NCBI GenBank assembly: GCA_013397695.1
Contig: VYZI01000020.1
Span: 4,275,142-4,339,141 of the forward strand
Reading direction: 5' to 3'
DNA: 64,000 nucleotides
From: Centropus unirufus
Lineage: Eukaryota; Chordata; Aves; Cuculiformes; Centropidae
Shown here: piece by piece, positions 51,901 to 64,000 of the stretch
How the letters are laid out: each line of letters starts with the position of its first letter
Numbering within the stretch: the stretch's first letter is position 1
Position numbers and translations under genes: made by a program
Notes under the pieces: generated by a model
What the model saw: only the letters and a program-made list of their open reading frames with translations
Told to the model about the DNA's origin: nothing
The model's database searches: none

Positions 51901-54900
51901 CAAGAAAACATCATGGTTGAATTGGCTGCAGTCTCAAATTTTCATGCTAGTAAGTTGTATTTTAATGAAAATTACTTTTTCATTTCCCACTCAAGACTAT
52001 AGCTTTTTTTCTGAGATTGCCAATAACAAATGTCTCCTGCAGTGACAAGAAAATAAACTGGAGTGCTTGTGAACTGCACTTGCAGGTATTACAACATTTC
52101 AAATTTGAATTCATTCAAAATTGGAACAGAAGCACAAGTTTAGAGATTACCTGAAACAAACAAAAAAACCCCAATGTTAAAAAACCACTACAATCTACTA
52201 TTTCTACTTTTGTATTTTGTTTCATTGCATTAAGCTTCAGTGATTTTTTCTGTGTAAAAATTTAACACAGGAAATTATGAATTTATGGATAGGCAGCATT
52301 TTATCATTAATATTTACTGATAACCAGTGTAGCTTTCTTCCAATATTACCAGATGAAATAGAAATATTCAGTGTTAATATCCAGCCATAAAAAGCAGAAC
52401 ATATTTTGTTCGAAGTCCTATAACAGAAAAGTTCAAAGAAATTTAGTTTTCTTTTTTTCCCTAATAAGAAAAAAAAGAATATTTTACTTTTCTAGCTACT
52501 CCCCTCGCCCCCAAAAAGAAAAGGTTTCATTGCAGGTCAATCTAAATGAGCTTTTGTTCTGACCTCACAGCAGTGTTTCATCTGTTCAAGCTGAATGTAT
52601 AACTGCCAGGTCATCTTGATTTACTATTAAGCATAATGTTATTTGTATTAAAAGGCAAATGATGAAGTCAAAACAATTATTTTCATCATTCTCCAGCAGC
52701 AACTAGGAGAGAGAGAGGCAATTCATGCCATAAAACAATCCATATTAATTCAATCATCTTTTTTTATAAAAACAGAAATATTTCATCGGAACAAGTTAGC
52801 CCAATTTTAGTTAATGTGAAAACAAATTTATATAACTGTTTCCTCTGTTTCATGGTGAGAAATTGTTTTCCCAATTTGATCTGCCAATGCCTGCAGAAAG
52901 AGTAGTGTGACCTTATGTTTATCTTTCTCCACTTAATAAATGCCGTTTTATATGTTCAAAGACACATTGGGGATTAGAAAATGCATTAATTCTAGTTTTA
53001 AATATAGCCCATGGCTCTTCAATAGCCTTAAAAATGTTAGCTATTTTCTATAAGAAAAAAGAAACACGTCTGCTACTGCATGTACATATTCAAAGAAGTT
53101 GTATGATTTAATTTTGGCCTTTGAAAAATGAAGCAGAGTTGTTAAAATTAAGTTGGCATACATTGAATTTTTCTTCTGTCTGTAGCTGAAAATTTAAAAC
53201 AATCAGTACTTTTATTTTGCTGAACTTCATTCTGACATCACTTAATCTCCCTTTTTTCCCCGCGACTCCTTATGTGTGACCACCATTCAGTTTGTGAGAA
53301 TGCACATGTATTTGCATCCTATACGCAGAGAACAATCCGATCTAGATTTCATTACCATGCAGTCTGTAATCAATATAACTAGATATAGAGATAACTGACA
53401 CAGCATTCGTAAAATGCTAGATACTGCGCCTCACAAAAATACTAGCTAGAAAACAGAAGATAAGCAGATAGGTTGACATTATCTCCATATTTTTTTGAAC
53501 CCATGAGATGACATCAGAGTTGGATTGATTCACCTATTGGTAGTATAAAGTAAGGAAACAAGTGAAGAAACATATTTATTTCCAGGTCAGAGAGATGGAA
53601 ACCAAGAAGCCTGTTAGAAACCATTTTGGGCCAGCTGTTATGACTGATTGATACATAACAAATTATGAAGGAATTAGCCACCTCACAAACTCAGAATGCA
53701 ACGTGGACATTGCAGTCAACTATCCATGCCCTAATGCCTACCTCACAGTACATCTGACCTTACATACATGTGGGCCAACTGCCACGTGAAGGACTTCTGC
53801 AGTCTTACCCCCATGGGAAAGAGGCAGAAAACAGCCACACAGGTTTATTAATATTTCTTACATTATATTTCTCCAAAATTTTCAGATCAGATGTCTCATT
53901 GGAGGCTCTGAATTTAAGCTACAGTGGCAAATTTCATGAAGGTTTATGTTCATTGGTACCATTCCCTTGGCACGCTCCCAGAACTGCAGGAGACCTCAAT
54001 CTGCAAGGTTGATTCACATCCAGATTCCCTAGAGCTGCAACTGTGCAAGCTGAAGTTTTAATGGATGTTGGTTTCCTAATTAGAACTTTCATGTAGGAAA
54101 AATGAAACAAAACAGTTGCACTGATATCCAAAATCTTGAGGACGTTGCACAAGACAGCCCAGAGAACAAGCACAGGGAAGTGAAGAGTCCGTATCAGAGT
54201 CAAGAAGATGACAACAGAATGTAATTGGGAGGATTTACAATGGCAAGAAAATGACAGGAAACTCTGAAATGCAGTCTATTTTATACCCCACTGGAGAGAA
54301 CCTAAATCCTGGTTTAAACTTTTCAATGCCTGGTGACAGTATTGTGTTACTTTCAAACACCTAACTGAGACCAATATTAACAAAGAGCAATCCCACAGAA
54401 TGGAAACATCCATTTGAATGGTTGTTAATTTTCTTTGGGGTTTTTCTTAGTCTCCCTCTAAACCTGACCTTCATAAACCCTAGGCCTAGCTCTAGATAGT
54501 TTGCACAACACAAAGAAATCACTGCCCAAAATAAAAGGGCAAGGCAGCTGTTGTGGAGTGAGTCCACTACTAAAATCTTTTCCACCATGAAATTGAACAT
54601 CACACATTTGTTTTTGTTCTGGATTGAAAAAAAAAAAGCTTAAAACACTAGAATAGTTACTCATAGACATAATATACTTGAGAATTTTAAGAATGGTTTG
54701 GGGAATATCTGCCAAGAATGGCAACGTTTTAGTTAACCTTTCCTTAGAGCAGAGAGATTGGAACAAGATAAACACAAGCTTAAATGCAAATTATATGTGC
54801 ATATGATATTAAGTATACCAATAGCTTATATTAAAATTTTGAGTCAAGAGAAAATGAATCAGAGTTGTCAAAACTTAATGTTTCAACTTTTTCCTATCAA

Positions 54901-56503
54901 AGTTTGTCAGAATAATCCATTTCTTTCAACATTTCGACTTCAATAAGAGTATGGTTTTGATTAAAAACTTAAAAAAAAAATCAGACAGCTTTTGTGAAGA
55001 TTATTACACAGCACAGTTCACACCTGTAACATTTTCCCTGCCAGCCAAAGTGCAAATTCCCTTACCAATGCACATTCAATAATATCGTGGCAATTTATAA
55101 AAAGAAAGTAATTATAATCAGAGGAAAAGAGCATATGGCTGATCTCAACAAAGGGATTAACATCTCCCACCTCAAAAATATCGTTACCAAGATTTTCGAG
55201 GAAGATGCAGCAAAGTGACTAATCAGGAATGCTGCATATCCCAAATATTTTAATGCAAAGGCAAATGCATAACAGTCATACATTCATTTAAAACTCACCA
55301 CTAGAAAGTGACGACAAACACACAGTAGGAAACTGAAACTCAAGGAGAGAAAGAAGAGCAAAGTTAGGAGAGCCCTCAAAGTTAAACATTTGAAAGATGA
55401 GGTTAAAGGAAAATCACATCCCCAAGAAAACCCAACCATACTTTGCCTGAGCCAAAAAGACACCAGTGTGGAAGTAGCCTCTGAGACTTCTTGGACTCTG
55501 TTTCTTCACAGGTAGGGAGGAGCTAGCACCAGAAATTTAGTCTGGTCGGTCAGGATAAGTGGATATTACTACAGGATACTCACAGCAATTGTGTTGCCAC
55601 ACTGCACATGCATTGGGTGTACTCACACAGGGCTTTAGTGAAGGCTAGATAGCACATTGTAAATACCCACTACAGCTTACTGTAGGATATCCTACAGTAC
55701 AGAAAAACTTACAACTGATAGCCTATTGAAGAACAAAACATTATTTAACTGCCAAGTCAGTTAGGAGTATTTGTTTCCTGGAATTCTGCTTAGCCCAGTC
55801 TCACAGTATCCACACTGCCCTGTAATTCCAGCATTCCTCAAAACATGTCCATTCCCATCCTCCTGGACTGCATGTAGTCTCATCAATCTAAAAAGTAATT
55901 AGTCAGTGACAGGGTTTTAAATAGTAAACCCAACATTTTTAAAAACTTCATTTCACTCTACAGCAAGTGTCACTACTACTTGCTTGCATCAAACCACTGT
56001 AAAAATCACTCAGAAAAAAGTTGATCCTATTTTAAATCAGCATATATCCTTTCTTTGACTTTAGTGGACATAGGACTAAGCTTCAGTGCATTCCAGTAAA
56101 ACAGCAGCTTCACTAAGGAATATGAGAACACACATATATATCAGAAAAATACTTGTGGTATTTAGGACTTGGCATAGGCTTCAAAATTTATGGGGAGTCA
56201 ATAATTATTGATTCAAATGAAAGAGCCTAGGCCTCTCCGTGCCCCCTGGAAAGTCCAGAGTTCCTGCTGAACTGAAAATAAACTGACCTGAGTTGCACCA
56301 AGTACCTCACTGGAAATGAGGCAGTGGCTCAAGCTCAGCTCCTGCACTGTTGCTGAGTTGACATTACAGCACCATCCCCTTACTCTGACACTGCTGGGCA
56401 TTAGTTCTGGCAACAAAGAGTGTAACTGTTTGAGAAAAAGGATAGAAACATCATATACTACACACCCTGAGGTGGACCACTCTAACCTATTGTCATGTCA
56501 CTA
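48989..56503. other. Non-coding DNA, no gene seen
   Basis: About 7.5 kb without a supportable gene. GC content rises at 50860-51330, where proline-, leucine- and serine-like codons appear in several frames, but no open frame of note or splice pair emerges. AT-rich dinucleotide strings lie near 49888-49915 and 50360-50380. A perfect 22-bp palindrome at 55678-55699 is listed separately. A plus-frame open stretch at about 56298-56504 runs into the CR1 at 56504 (see findings). Confidence 0.6.
55678..55699. repeat. Perfect 22-bp palindrome
   Basis: The arm TACTGTAGGAT is followed at once by its exact reverse complement with no spacer, giving a self-complementary 22-mer. A further CTACAG lies just upstream at 55669-55674. 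A perfect spacerless palindrome of this length is uncommon by chance in 64 kb. It could be a symmetric protein-binding site or the junction of an inverted duplication; no known element is recognised. Confidence 0.85.
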
Positions 56504-56832
56504 AATCATAGAATCACCAGGTTGGAAAAGACCTCTGAGGTCATTGAGTCCAACACTACCAATGTGCCACTAAAACATATCCTTAGGTAACTCACCTGCC
56601 TGTCATTTAAATACCTCTAGGGGTAGTGAATCAACCACCTCCCTGGGCAGCTGTTCCAGTGCCTGATGACCCATTTACTGAAGAATTTTTTCCCTTATGT
56701 GTAATCTGAACCTGCCCTGGCACAGCTTGAGGCCATTCCCCCTTGTCCTCTCACTTGTCACTTGGGCGAAGAGACCAGCACCCAACACTCCACACCCTCC
56801 CTTTCAGACAGTTGTAGATAAAGATAAGGAAC
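56504..56832 (-). mobile_element. CR1 LINE 3' portion, minus strand, 5'-truncated
   Basis: The left edge AATCATAGAATCACCAGG is the reverse complement of the CR1 3' end. It is followed by TTGGAAAAGACCTCTGAGG and TCATTGAGTCCAAC. Further right come CCACCTCCCTGGGCAGC, TGTTCCAGTGCCTGA, CTTGAGGCCATTCCCCC and GAAGAGACCAGCACCC, all in the order expected for an inverted CR1. Similarity runs through CAGTTGTAGATA and fades by about 56832. It inserted in minus orientation between two plus-strand open stretches (56298-56503 and 56835-57215), which lie in the same frame number. Confidence 0.94.
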
Positions 56833-59800
56833 AGGGAAGAAATTATGTGGAAAAATATGTGACAGAAGAAAGAGCATGGTATAAGGAAATGAAAATACAT
56901 AGACTCTGGTATTCTTGGAGCTAATCCTAAAATGACTGGGTTCCTCATTGGCTTGATTGGACACTCATCTTGCTACTCACTCTTATATCTTTATTCAAGA
57001 CGATAGTTATTCTCTTGTGGATGAGAAACATCTATTTAAAACCCTCTATAGCTACTCAATACCACCCCTTTTATTTCTCCCAACAAGTCAAATTTGGACC
57101 TTTAACATGTTATGAAATAATGAAGTATAGAGAGATGGGTAATTTGTGCGCAGGTATGTTTGTTAAGGGTGACTTACATCAGGAAGCATTTCCAAAACAA
57201 ACAAAACATGGTTAGAAATCCCTGAAACTACTAGTTATCCTATAAATGGGGTCAGAATCCTCTACCACCAAACATTAACAGCACATCTTTCACGCCCAGA
57301 ATAGTTTGCAATAAGATCCTTAAATTACAAAAGTTGACCCGATTTCCATATTGCCAACATACTCTATGCTCATGCACAGGCTTTATGCTAATCATGCTAA
57401 TTTTATGCTAAATCAATATAATTTCATATACAATACGTATCATATTGTGCTAATTTCAGTTGATGGCTTAAATCTCTAGTGAGCACACCAGTGCCTTACA
57501 GAGGTAAGATTTGGCTCAGGATTTTCCAGGACCCAACAAATACTTGCAGTGAAGAGTCTTAATGAAAATTTTTTTGTGCCCATCTAGGAAAGTTATTTTT
57601 GCAGAAATATTCACATACTGCTGTCACAGAAATCCTTGATAAAATATTAGTACTACCTCTGCTGGAGAAAAGATCTTTATACTCGCAACGTTGCCTGCAT
57701 TGACATAAAGGAGCTGAATTGCTCTTGATGAGATAAAGTGATAGACCACACAATTCACAGAAGGGACCTACATGCCATTATCTTCCCTTAAAATAGAAAG
57801 CTTATGGAATTCCTCCTTTGAATGAGGGAAAAGTTATGAGGATAAATACCTACAATCTGTTTTCCTGTTCTATCTGCAGTGATTTACACAAGTCTTGCAA
57901 ATGTGTCTGCTCTGAGGAGAATTCCTGCTGGGCAAACTTTTTTTCACTTGATTTGCTTGTTACCTTGTTCTTGCCTGGCCCCATGTGTAATTTATGACAT
58001 CTTAGAACTTTACTTTGTATGTCAATTCAAGATGACAATTTACACAACTTGACTTACTTGGTAACAGGCAATTTGCGTTGCTACATGCACCTTTAAATTG
58101 TGGTTTGGAAAACATTAGCCTTTCAAATATAAATAAACTGGAGAATTAAATCACATTGCTATTTATATACTATTTGAATGTGAAATTATTGCTGAATGGA
58201 AAGAAGGACTTATCTGCAATAAGCAAAGACTCAAATATGATGTGCTAATAATACATTCCACGGGAGAAAATATGAGTGAAAATAAACACCCTATGGATTT
58301 ATAGCAAGTGATGAGTTTAGCTCATTTGAATTAAGAATGAGGTGTAATACAATTAAAATAGGAAGCTAGTAGAAGACTATTTTTCTATCAATAACACTTG
58401 GAACTTCATTGCCATTCCAAATTCCCAGAGTCTTTTCAGCTTGAAAAGTCACTCCAATAATGGCTTTATTCTGAGCAAACCACTGTGGTTTGATACTATA
58501 AATACATCTGCTTAGACACATGGGCTGCCAGGTCTTCTGCATGTGTTTACATTTTACAGACACAAATACTTTGACTCCACAGACCTTAAAAATTAAGCAC
58601 CTGCATACATATAGGCATCTCTGCAAGAGTCATCTGTAGATTTTATTAGTGTTCATTTTCATGTCCTTAGTGAGAAGTAAATGACACAAATGGGCTTCAG
58701 CATATGTGCTTTATTTTACATAAATATTCCAGTTAACATCATTGTTAATATTCATATGCATAAAGCTAAGTGCATAGATATTTGCCAGATGAAGACATCC
58801 GTGACTGGTTTTTGTCTACATCCATTTGTATTTAATTTCTAAATGTCGATATATTTCCAACAGTGTTCTGTGGAAATCCATGTCAGAATTGTGTGATGGA
58901 TATAGGCTCACAACAGTGAAGGGCATGTTTTGAAGACAATTAATGTCTCTCCAAGCTAAGTGATTTATTTTACAAAAAGTGGAGACCAGTTTGAGAAGTG
59001 TACCAAAACAAATTTTAAAATTGGTCTTTTATTTTCATAAAATTAATCCTGAATAACACTAATGCAAATCAACCTAAAAGTTCAACCACCTAACACACAG
59101 TGTATATGACATTTTGAAATGACATAAAATAAAACCAACAATTCCACCTTTCGCCCTCCTGCCTCCCACATGCCCCCTCCCCAAAACCCAACAGGAGTTT
59201 TCTGAGGATACTGTGAGGACATCTCCACAGGATGTACATGCATTTAAACCTACAAAGCATTAGTACAATACATACTTCATCACAACTAATATATTGCCCA
59301 TCAATCTTTTTCATTTTTCCACTGTATCCTACTAATATTTTCTTTGATAAGAAAGAGGAGTCAAACTTCTTTTGCTGCATAAGAAATCAAATTATATTGC
59401 AGCCAGAGTTAAAGAACAACAAAAGAAATACAAAAAATCCTCATTCTATCTCATAGTAGCAATTTAGTTTGCTCAACACTCTGTCAAACCCATTTGACAT
59501 GAAATTCTAAGGCTTCTATAAAGCGTTTTTTCTTCTAATTTATTTCTATTTATTTTTACAGTATTTACTGTTTTGATCCCTCTTTATTGTAGCTGGGAGT
59601 TAAGCTCTTCCACATCATTGTTAAAGGAAAAATAACAACTTTGAGAAGTATTCTAATGAATCACATTTCATGTTGAATGAAAACATTATCACCTTCCAAT
59701 TTCCATGCACACACAAAATCAACAAATTATGTCCCTCTTACAAGCTTCCTAGAATATAAAACGTGAACCTACCTACACAAGACATGTAAATTTTTCCCCC

Positions 59801-60333
59801 CTTCAACAGATTTCTAAGAGGTTGAAAACTTAGCTAAAGGCAACCAATCCCAAAAAGGCCATTTTTTTTTTTCTTTTTAAGCTAAATGCAAAAAATGTGC
59901 ATTAAATAGCCCAAATCATTATAAACAGCAAGTAAGACACAAGTAAAGAGCAGTTTTAAGAGACCATTTTGCCAGTGTAAAGACAAAGACTACAGAGCTC
60001 CTGACCTTGCAACAGTATTCTGAGCAGATGGGTGACTCAAATGGAAAGGAAAACAATCATCACAAGGCAAAGCTGCTGCATGACACCACCTCGTTACCTG
60101 CAGGACTCAGACTCAGCGAAACAAAGAGACAAGAAGCCTCATATTTATCTGCATGATAAAGAAAACAGTTCCTTGATATGACCCTTTTTGGTCATAATGT
60201 CATGCTACCCTTCCTCCCCAACCCCAAGACAGACTTGGAGCTCTCTTCAGTGGTGCAACAAGAAATGCCTCAAGACTTCTGAACCTATCAAACGTTTTTC
60301 TTCCCTTGCTTGCCTTTCTCAGTGTATCAGAAG

Positions 60334-60374
60334 CATTAACACATTAATTAAACATTAATACATTAATAAAATTA
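60334..60374. repeat. Degenerate ACATTAAT tandem repeat
   Basis: Four ACATTAA/CATTAAT-type units occur in succession with slightly varying spacers. It is a short AT-rich minisatellite-like run. Confidence 0.7.
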
Positions 60375-61966
60375 GCCCAAGTTCACTCTGCTGCCTCATG
60401 GAAAACGCCAGAGCAGTTAAGACATCTGGGATGTCTAGAGAAAACAAGAAGCTTTGGGTGGCTGCAAAAGTCTCTCTGCCCTTCAAGTGCTGCATAGAAA
60501 AGACCTTGTTTTGGAATCTTAATGTGAAACTTATTAGTTACATGATCACAAATACTTACCTTACATAAAAAAAACTGCACAATGTATGAGTGCATATGTT
60601 GTTCCTAACATTTTATGGCTCTCATAATACAGAACTCTCCCAGTCTATATGTGTACATAGAATTACACATATAGTAATTTTGCCTATAAATACTTAAGAG
60701 AAAACAAATTCACATAGTGCTCATAAACCTTTTCTATGTTGACTGGAAAATGCCAACTTCTGAGAGAGGAACCTTTTAGATGTTTCAAATGGAATATCCA
60801 AACTATTACAAGTGCAACGTAACAATCACAAGTGTTCTCTGAAATTTATTTTCTTCAAACAAAAATTTCTTGATGGAAGTGTTTGATAAGTTAATTACAA
60901 TATATCAGTTAATTTGCTGGGGAAAAAATGTATACACAAAAGCAATTGAGTATAAATATGATGAACTTTTCATGCACGAAAGTTACACAAAAGCAGAGGT
61001 TCTTTTCAATTTTTCTGCCCTCTAAAACCCCAAAATAAGAATCAACAAAACTGACCAGACTTGATAAATACTTTCAAGCAGAAAATAAAGCAGGAAAGTG
61101 AGGCATTTTGACATTTTAAAAATAGAACAGCACATCAATTTTGAAACTAACTTAATTTTTAAGAGTTTAAATACCTTTAAAAGTCAATTATTTTAGTTTT
61201 ACACCATTTTCTGCAGCTATAGCATTTGTAACTGAACAGAATGACATTCCTCAGATCTTTGTGTTACCAAAGAAAAATCAGAACCTTGCTCTTTGAGTCA
61301 ACAGGAGCCTTGTCTCCACACACATACACACAATGCTTAAATTTGTCCACTAGACTGAAAAAATCCATTATTTGCACCATTCTAAGAAATTCACTTCCCT
61401 GTAACATAATGCTGCATTGTACTTTCTGCTGCAAGAGCTTCTTGATATATTTCTGCTGAGTTACATACTGTGCCCACACTTGTCTCCTCCTCTTCATTAG
61501 ACTTTTAAAAAAGTAACTTGTCACTGAAGTTGGACAAGATAACTCGATATTTGTTTACATTTTAGCAGTGGCCATTTTTGTGACTGGAATTTGAAAATGT
61601 AAATGATACAAAACAAATCCTTTTAATATTTCATTTCTTAGGCTGTCCTGGACATAACAGTCAAGACAGTTTTCAGTAATATTTTAGTACAAAAGTAACT
61701 ATTTCAGCCATAGTGTGTGCCAAGGAATAGTTAGGCAGGGAACTGAGGTTGAAAGCTTTTGAAAAGAGATTCTCAATTTAGATTTTAGCAAGAGTGGAGA
61801 AATAGGAAGTGTCACATTATTTTGACTAAGCTTGTTCTCTCTTGAACTAATGCTTTCAGAGACAACAGTTTCATTTTGAATTAAAACTGGTTTCTGAAGT
61901 GTTCCATAGCTTCAGCGCCAACTGAAGACAAGAATGCAACAACCACATAACAATCTTGGTCACTGT

Positions 61967-61996
61967 AAAAAAAAAAGAAAAAGAAAAAAAAAAAGA
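61967..61996. repeat. A-rich tract with G interruptions
   Basis: About thirty bases of A with three isolated G residues. No retroposed sequence is recognised on either side. Confidence 0.75.
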
Positions 61997-62379
61997 TAAT
62001 GAAAGCAACTTGTAGTAGAACTTCATTGATATATTGAAACAGTGGGGACATATGTAGTTCTAGGGAAAATGGCAGACTGGGGGGATGGAAGAAAGACTGA
62101 AAAGAATACATTATACTCACTTCTTATTGTTTTTGAACATTTGTGTTGTCGTAAATATAGTATATTGATACAAATATTATATCTCTTTGCATTCCTGTTC
62201 CTCTCAAAAGGTAATTTAACTTTTGGGGCACTAAAATAACAATAGTTTATCTTGAACATTATTTCCAAAAGATAGTCTCCCTAAATACAAACTTTTTTTT
62301 ATTGTTCTTCACTTCACAGCTTAAATATGTATGAAGTTTCCTAGAAAGCAAGGGTTTCAGTTATAGACAGGATTATCTT

Positions 62380-62760
62380 AAAAAAATGTATACGACATAA
62401 CAACCAGCTTGGTATAAATGCCTTGTGTGTCACATAACGTACATCTGCATCCTCAGGAGACTTATGCTCATCACACATATAAACTGTTATCATCATCGTG
62501 TTTCTCCACTGATCTGTTACCCAGGCTGTCGGGCCCAGACACTCGCAATTTTGTATGTGGAGGTTTCTGAGCTAGTTCTCTAAAAATTACTAATTCTTAT
62601 CCTTCATTCTCCCAAGGTTACTTATAACAAGGCCTCCATGGGGAGCCCTCAATAGGAGACTAAATCCCACACAGTTTATCACAAGTATCTGACAGGGTCT
62701 CAGGGGACTTCGGGATATTCCCTCCCCCCTCACCGCTTATCACAAACAGCAGCATTTTGC
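62380..62760. other. CpG-bearing GC-richer block, possible LTR relic
   Basis: This block has more G+C and clearly more CpG (for example at GACGT-like, GTCGGGCCC, CTCGC, TTCGGG and CACCGC sites) than its surroundings. Two related TTATCACAA motifs (about 62677 and 62736) lie near the right end. A TGTCGGGCCCAGACA segment at about 62528-62542 resembles retroviral LTR ends. It could be an old LTR in either orientation, but I cannot fix boundaries, a TATA/polyA pair or a convincing target duplication. Treat it as a candidate only. Confidence 0.25.
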
Positions 62761-64000
62761 TAAAGTAAAACAACAAGTATCAGCACACCCATCTGTGCAG
62801 AGAAGTAGAAATGCTGTCTAAATAAGCCGATGCAGCCACAGAAACTAACCACCATTTGAAATGGAGACAGAGATCATAAACAGCACTTTGCATCATTTCA
62901 CCATTTCTACCCACAAAACTACTAACTCACCAAGATGAAGCCCTTAAATACACTCCTCTCTCTGTGGGAATGAGCAGGATGCAGCGTACCATCCTCACCT
63001 CTATATTTTCCTCCAAACGGTGTATTTGTGTGCCCAGAGGGATGGCATTTTTTGATTTAGCTGTCAGAAAACAGCACTTTATGTTAAGCTCCTATCTCTT
63101 TGCTTTCTTTGCTAGCAGAGTACAGTGAATAAGGATTATTCTGTCATTTTTTTAAATTGTTTTTCGAATCAAGTTATTTTTCGTAAAGGCAGACCTGTTC
63201 ATTATTCATAGGGAGCATACTGTTATAAAGCCTGGCATTGTGTTTTGGAACCATTAGTCTGAAGGCAAGCATTCAGATTCATCGCCAACTCTATTCCTGC
63301 CTCTATACCTCTTCAGATACCTGACAAGGAAAAGGCAAGGAAACTACTGGTATTGAACTACTAAAAAACTACTACATCTTAATGTTTAGTATTCACTTCT
63401 AGTCATTAACCCTGCACTGAATCAGGGAGAGAAAATATATGCTTAAAATCAAAACCATCCCTTAAAAATATATATTACTCAAATCTTTGCTAGTAGAGCA
63501 TGCAAGCATATATGGATTTGAACCTATGAGTGAATCTTTCACAACTTGCCAATGGTGCTCCACAGAAAAAGGTAACATGAGAGAGACTTCACAACATCCA
63601 GTTTTAACGAATGCTTCAAATAGACCGCCCCCTCTACTCATAACCCACTTTTTAAAAACCACTTGGACATGAGACTCTGTAAATATTTTAAAAGCTATGA
63701 CTGCTTTTGAGGAAAGTTCACTTTCTGAGGTTTTGAACAGTTATCCCTTGTAAAATATCTGTTTTCAGATTTGACTTCAAAAGATTCACAAAGTCTATTA
63801 ATTTTAGTTTCTTTACTGTACATTTTATGAAACATGATTTACTGTAGGGCAATGACCTTAGAGAACAGCTGATTCCACTGTGCTGTAAATATGAAAGAAA
63901 GGTATTTATCTTAATATTGTAGCAAGTAGTTTAGAAAGTATGGTTTCTTATTAGAAAAAGTTAGATAGTTCTAAAGTTAGATAGCTCTTCAGGTATACAT
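62761..64000. other. Non-coding AT-rich DNA, no gene seen
   Basis: Single-copy-looking AT-rich sequence with only short overlapping open frames on opposite strands (63462-63662 minus and 63487-63672 plus). No repeat family is recognised. The window ends here without a feature crossing the edge that I can identify. Confidence 0.6.

Larger units (their letters stand above)
56833..62379. other. Non-coding DNA; possible env-like remnant at its left end
   Basis: The first 380 bases hold a plus-frame stretch with only two stops that codes for a tryptophan-rich segment and then a hydrophobic segment (see findings). Beyond 57216 I see no gene. There are three ATGCTAA motifs at 57385-57411, an ATTAA-type repeat at 60334, an A-rich tract at 61967, and many AT-rich strings. 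The longest other open frame is 96 codons on the minus strand (59090-59380), unrecognised. Confidence 0.55.

Noticed and set aside
1..64000. tRNA, rRNA, snRNA genes, CRISPR arrays and bacterial-type operons
   Set aside because: No cloverleaf or box sequences, no regularly spaced repeats, and the overall composition and CR1 content are those of a vertebrate nuclear genome.

Overview
The window is AT-rich (roughly 60-65% by eye) vertebrate nuclear DNA with no intact protein-coding gene, tRNA, rRNA or CRISPR array that I can support. The source is most likely a bird. Four clear 5'-truncated copies of CR1 LINE retrotransposons are present, with the typical CR1 3' end (short ATTCTRTG-type repeats instead of a poly-A tail), and two older CR1 ends are probable. 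CR1 also dominates crocodilian and turtle genomes, so 'bird' is an inference. I cannot name a species, chromosome or neighbouring gene. The window could be intergenic or lie inside a very large intron.

Layout: 1-6360 is single-copy-looking AT-rich DNA with one CpG cluster near 1430-1660. A plus-strand CR1 lies at 6361-7321 and keeps the reverse-transcriptase FADD box. From 7322 to 19699 there is unannotated DNA, then a minus-strand CR1 3' end at 19700-19990. From 19991 to 44459 there is a long non-coding stretch. It holds a 41-bp tandem duplication (20962-21047), several hairpins and inverted repeats (25983, 33263, 36862, 40813), homopolymer tracts, and two faint old CR1 3' ends (29251, 37231). 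A second long plus-strand CR1 lies at 44460-45352; its FADD box is destroyed. At about 48296-48988 there is a good candidate solo LTR of an endogenous retrovirus, with TATA box, AATAAA signal and a terminal CA. A minus-strand CR1 at 56504-56832 interrupts a reading frame whose right half looks like a tryptophan-rich stretch followed by a membrane anchor. That may be the ruin of a retroviral envelope gene, and it is the most interesting open question here. The right end (57216-64000) is AT-rich with a CpG-bearing, GC-richer block at 62380-62760 that may be another old LTR.

No operons or cooperating genes are visible. The open reading frames longer than 60 codons are scattered over both strands, overlap one another in different frames and are about as long as expected by chance in 64 kb of this composition. 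The exceptions are those lying in CR1 copies. The content that can be annotated is transposon debris plus small sequence structures.
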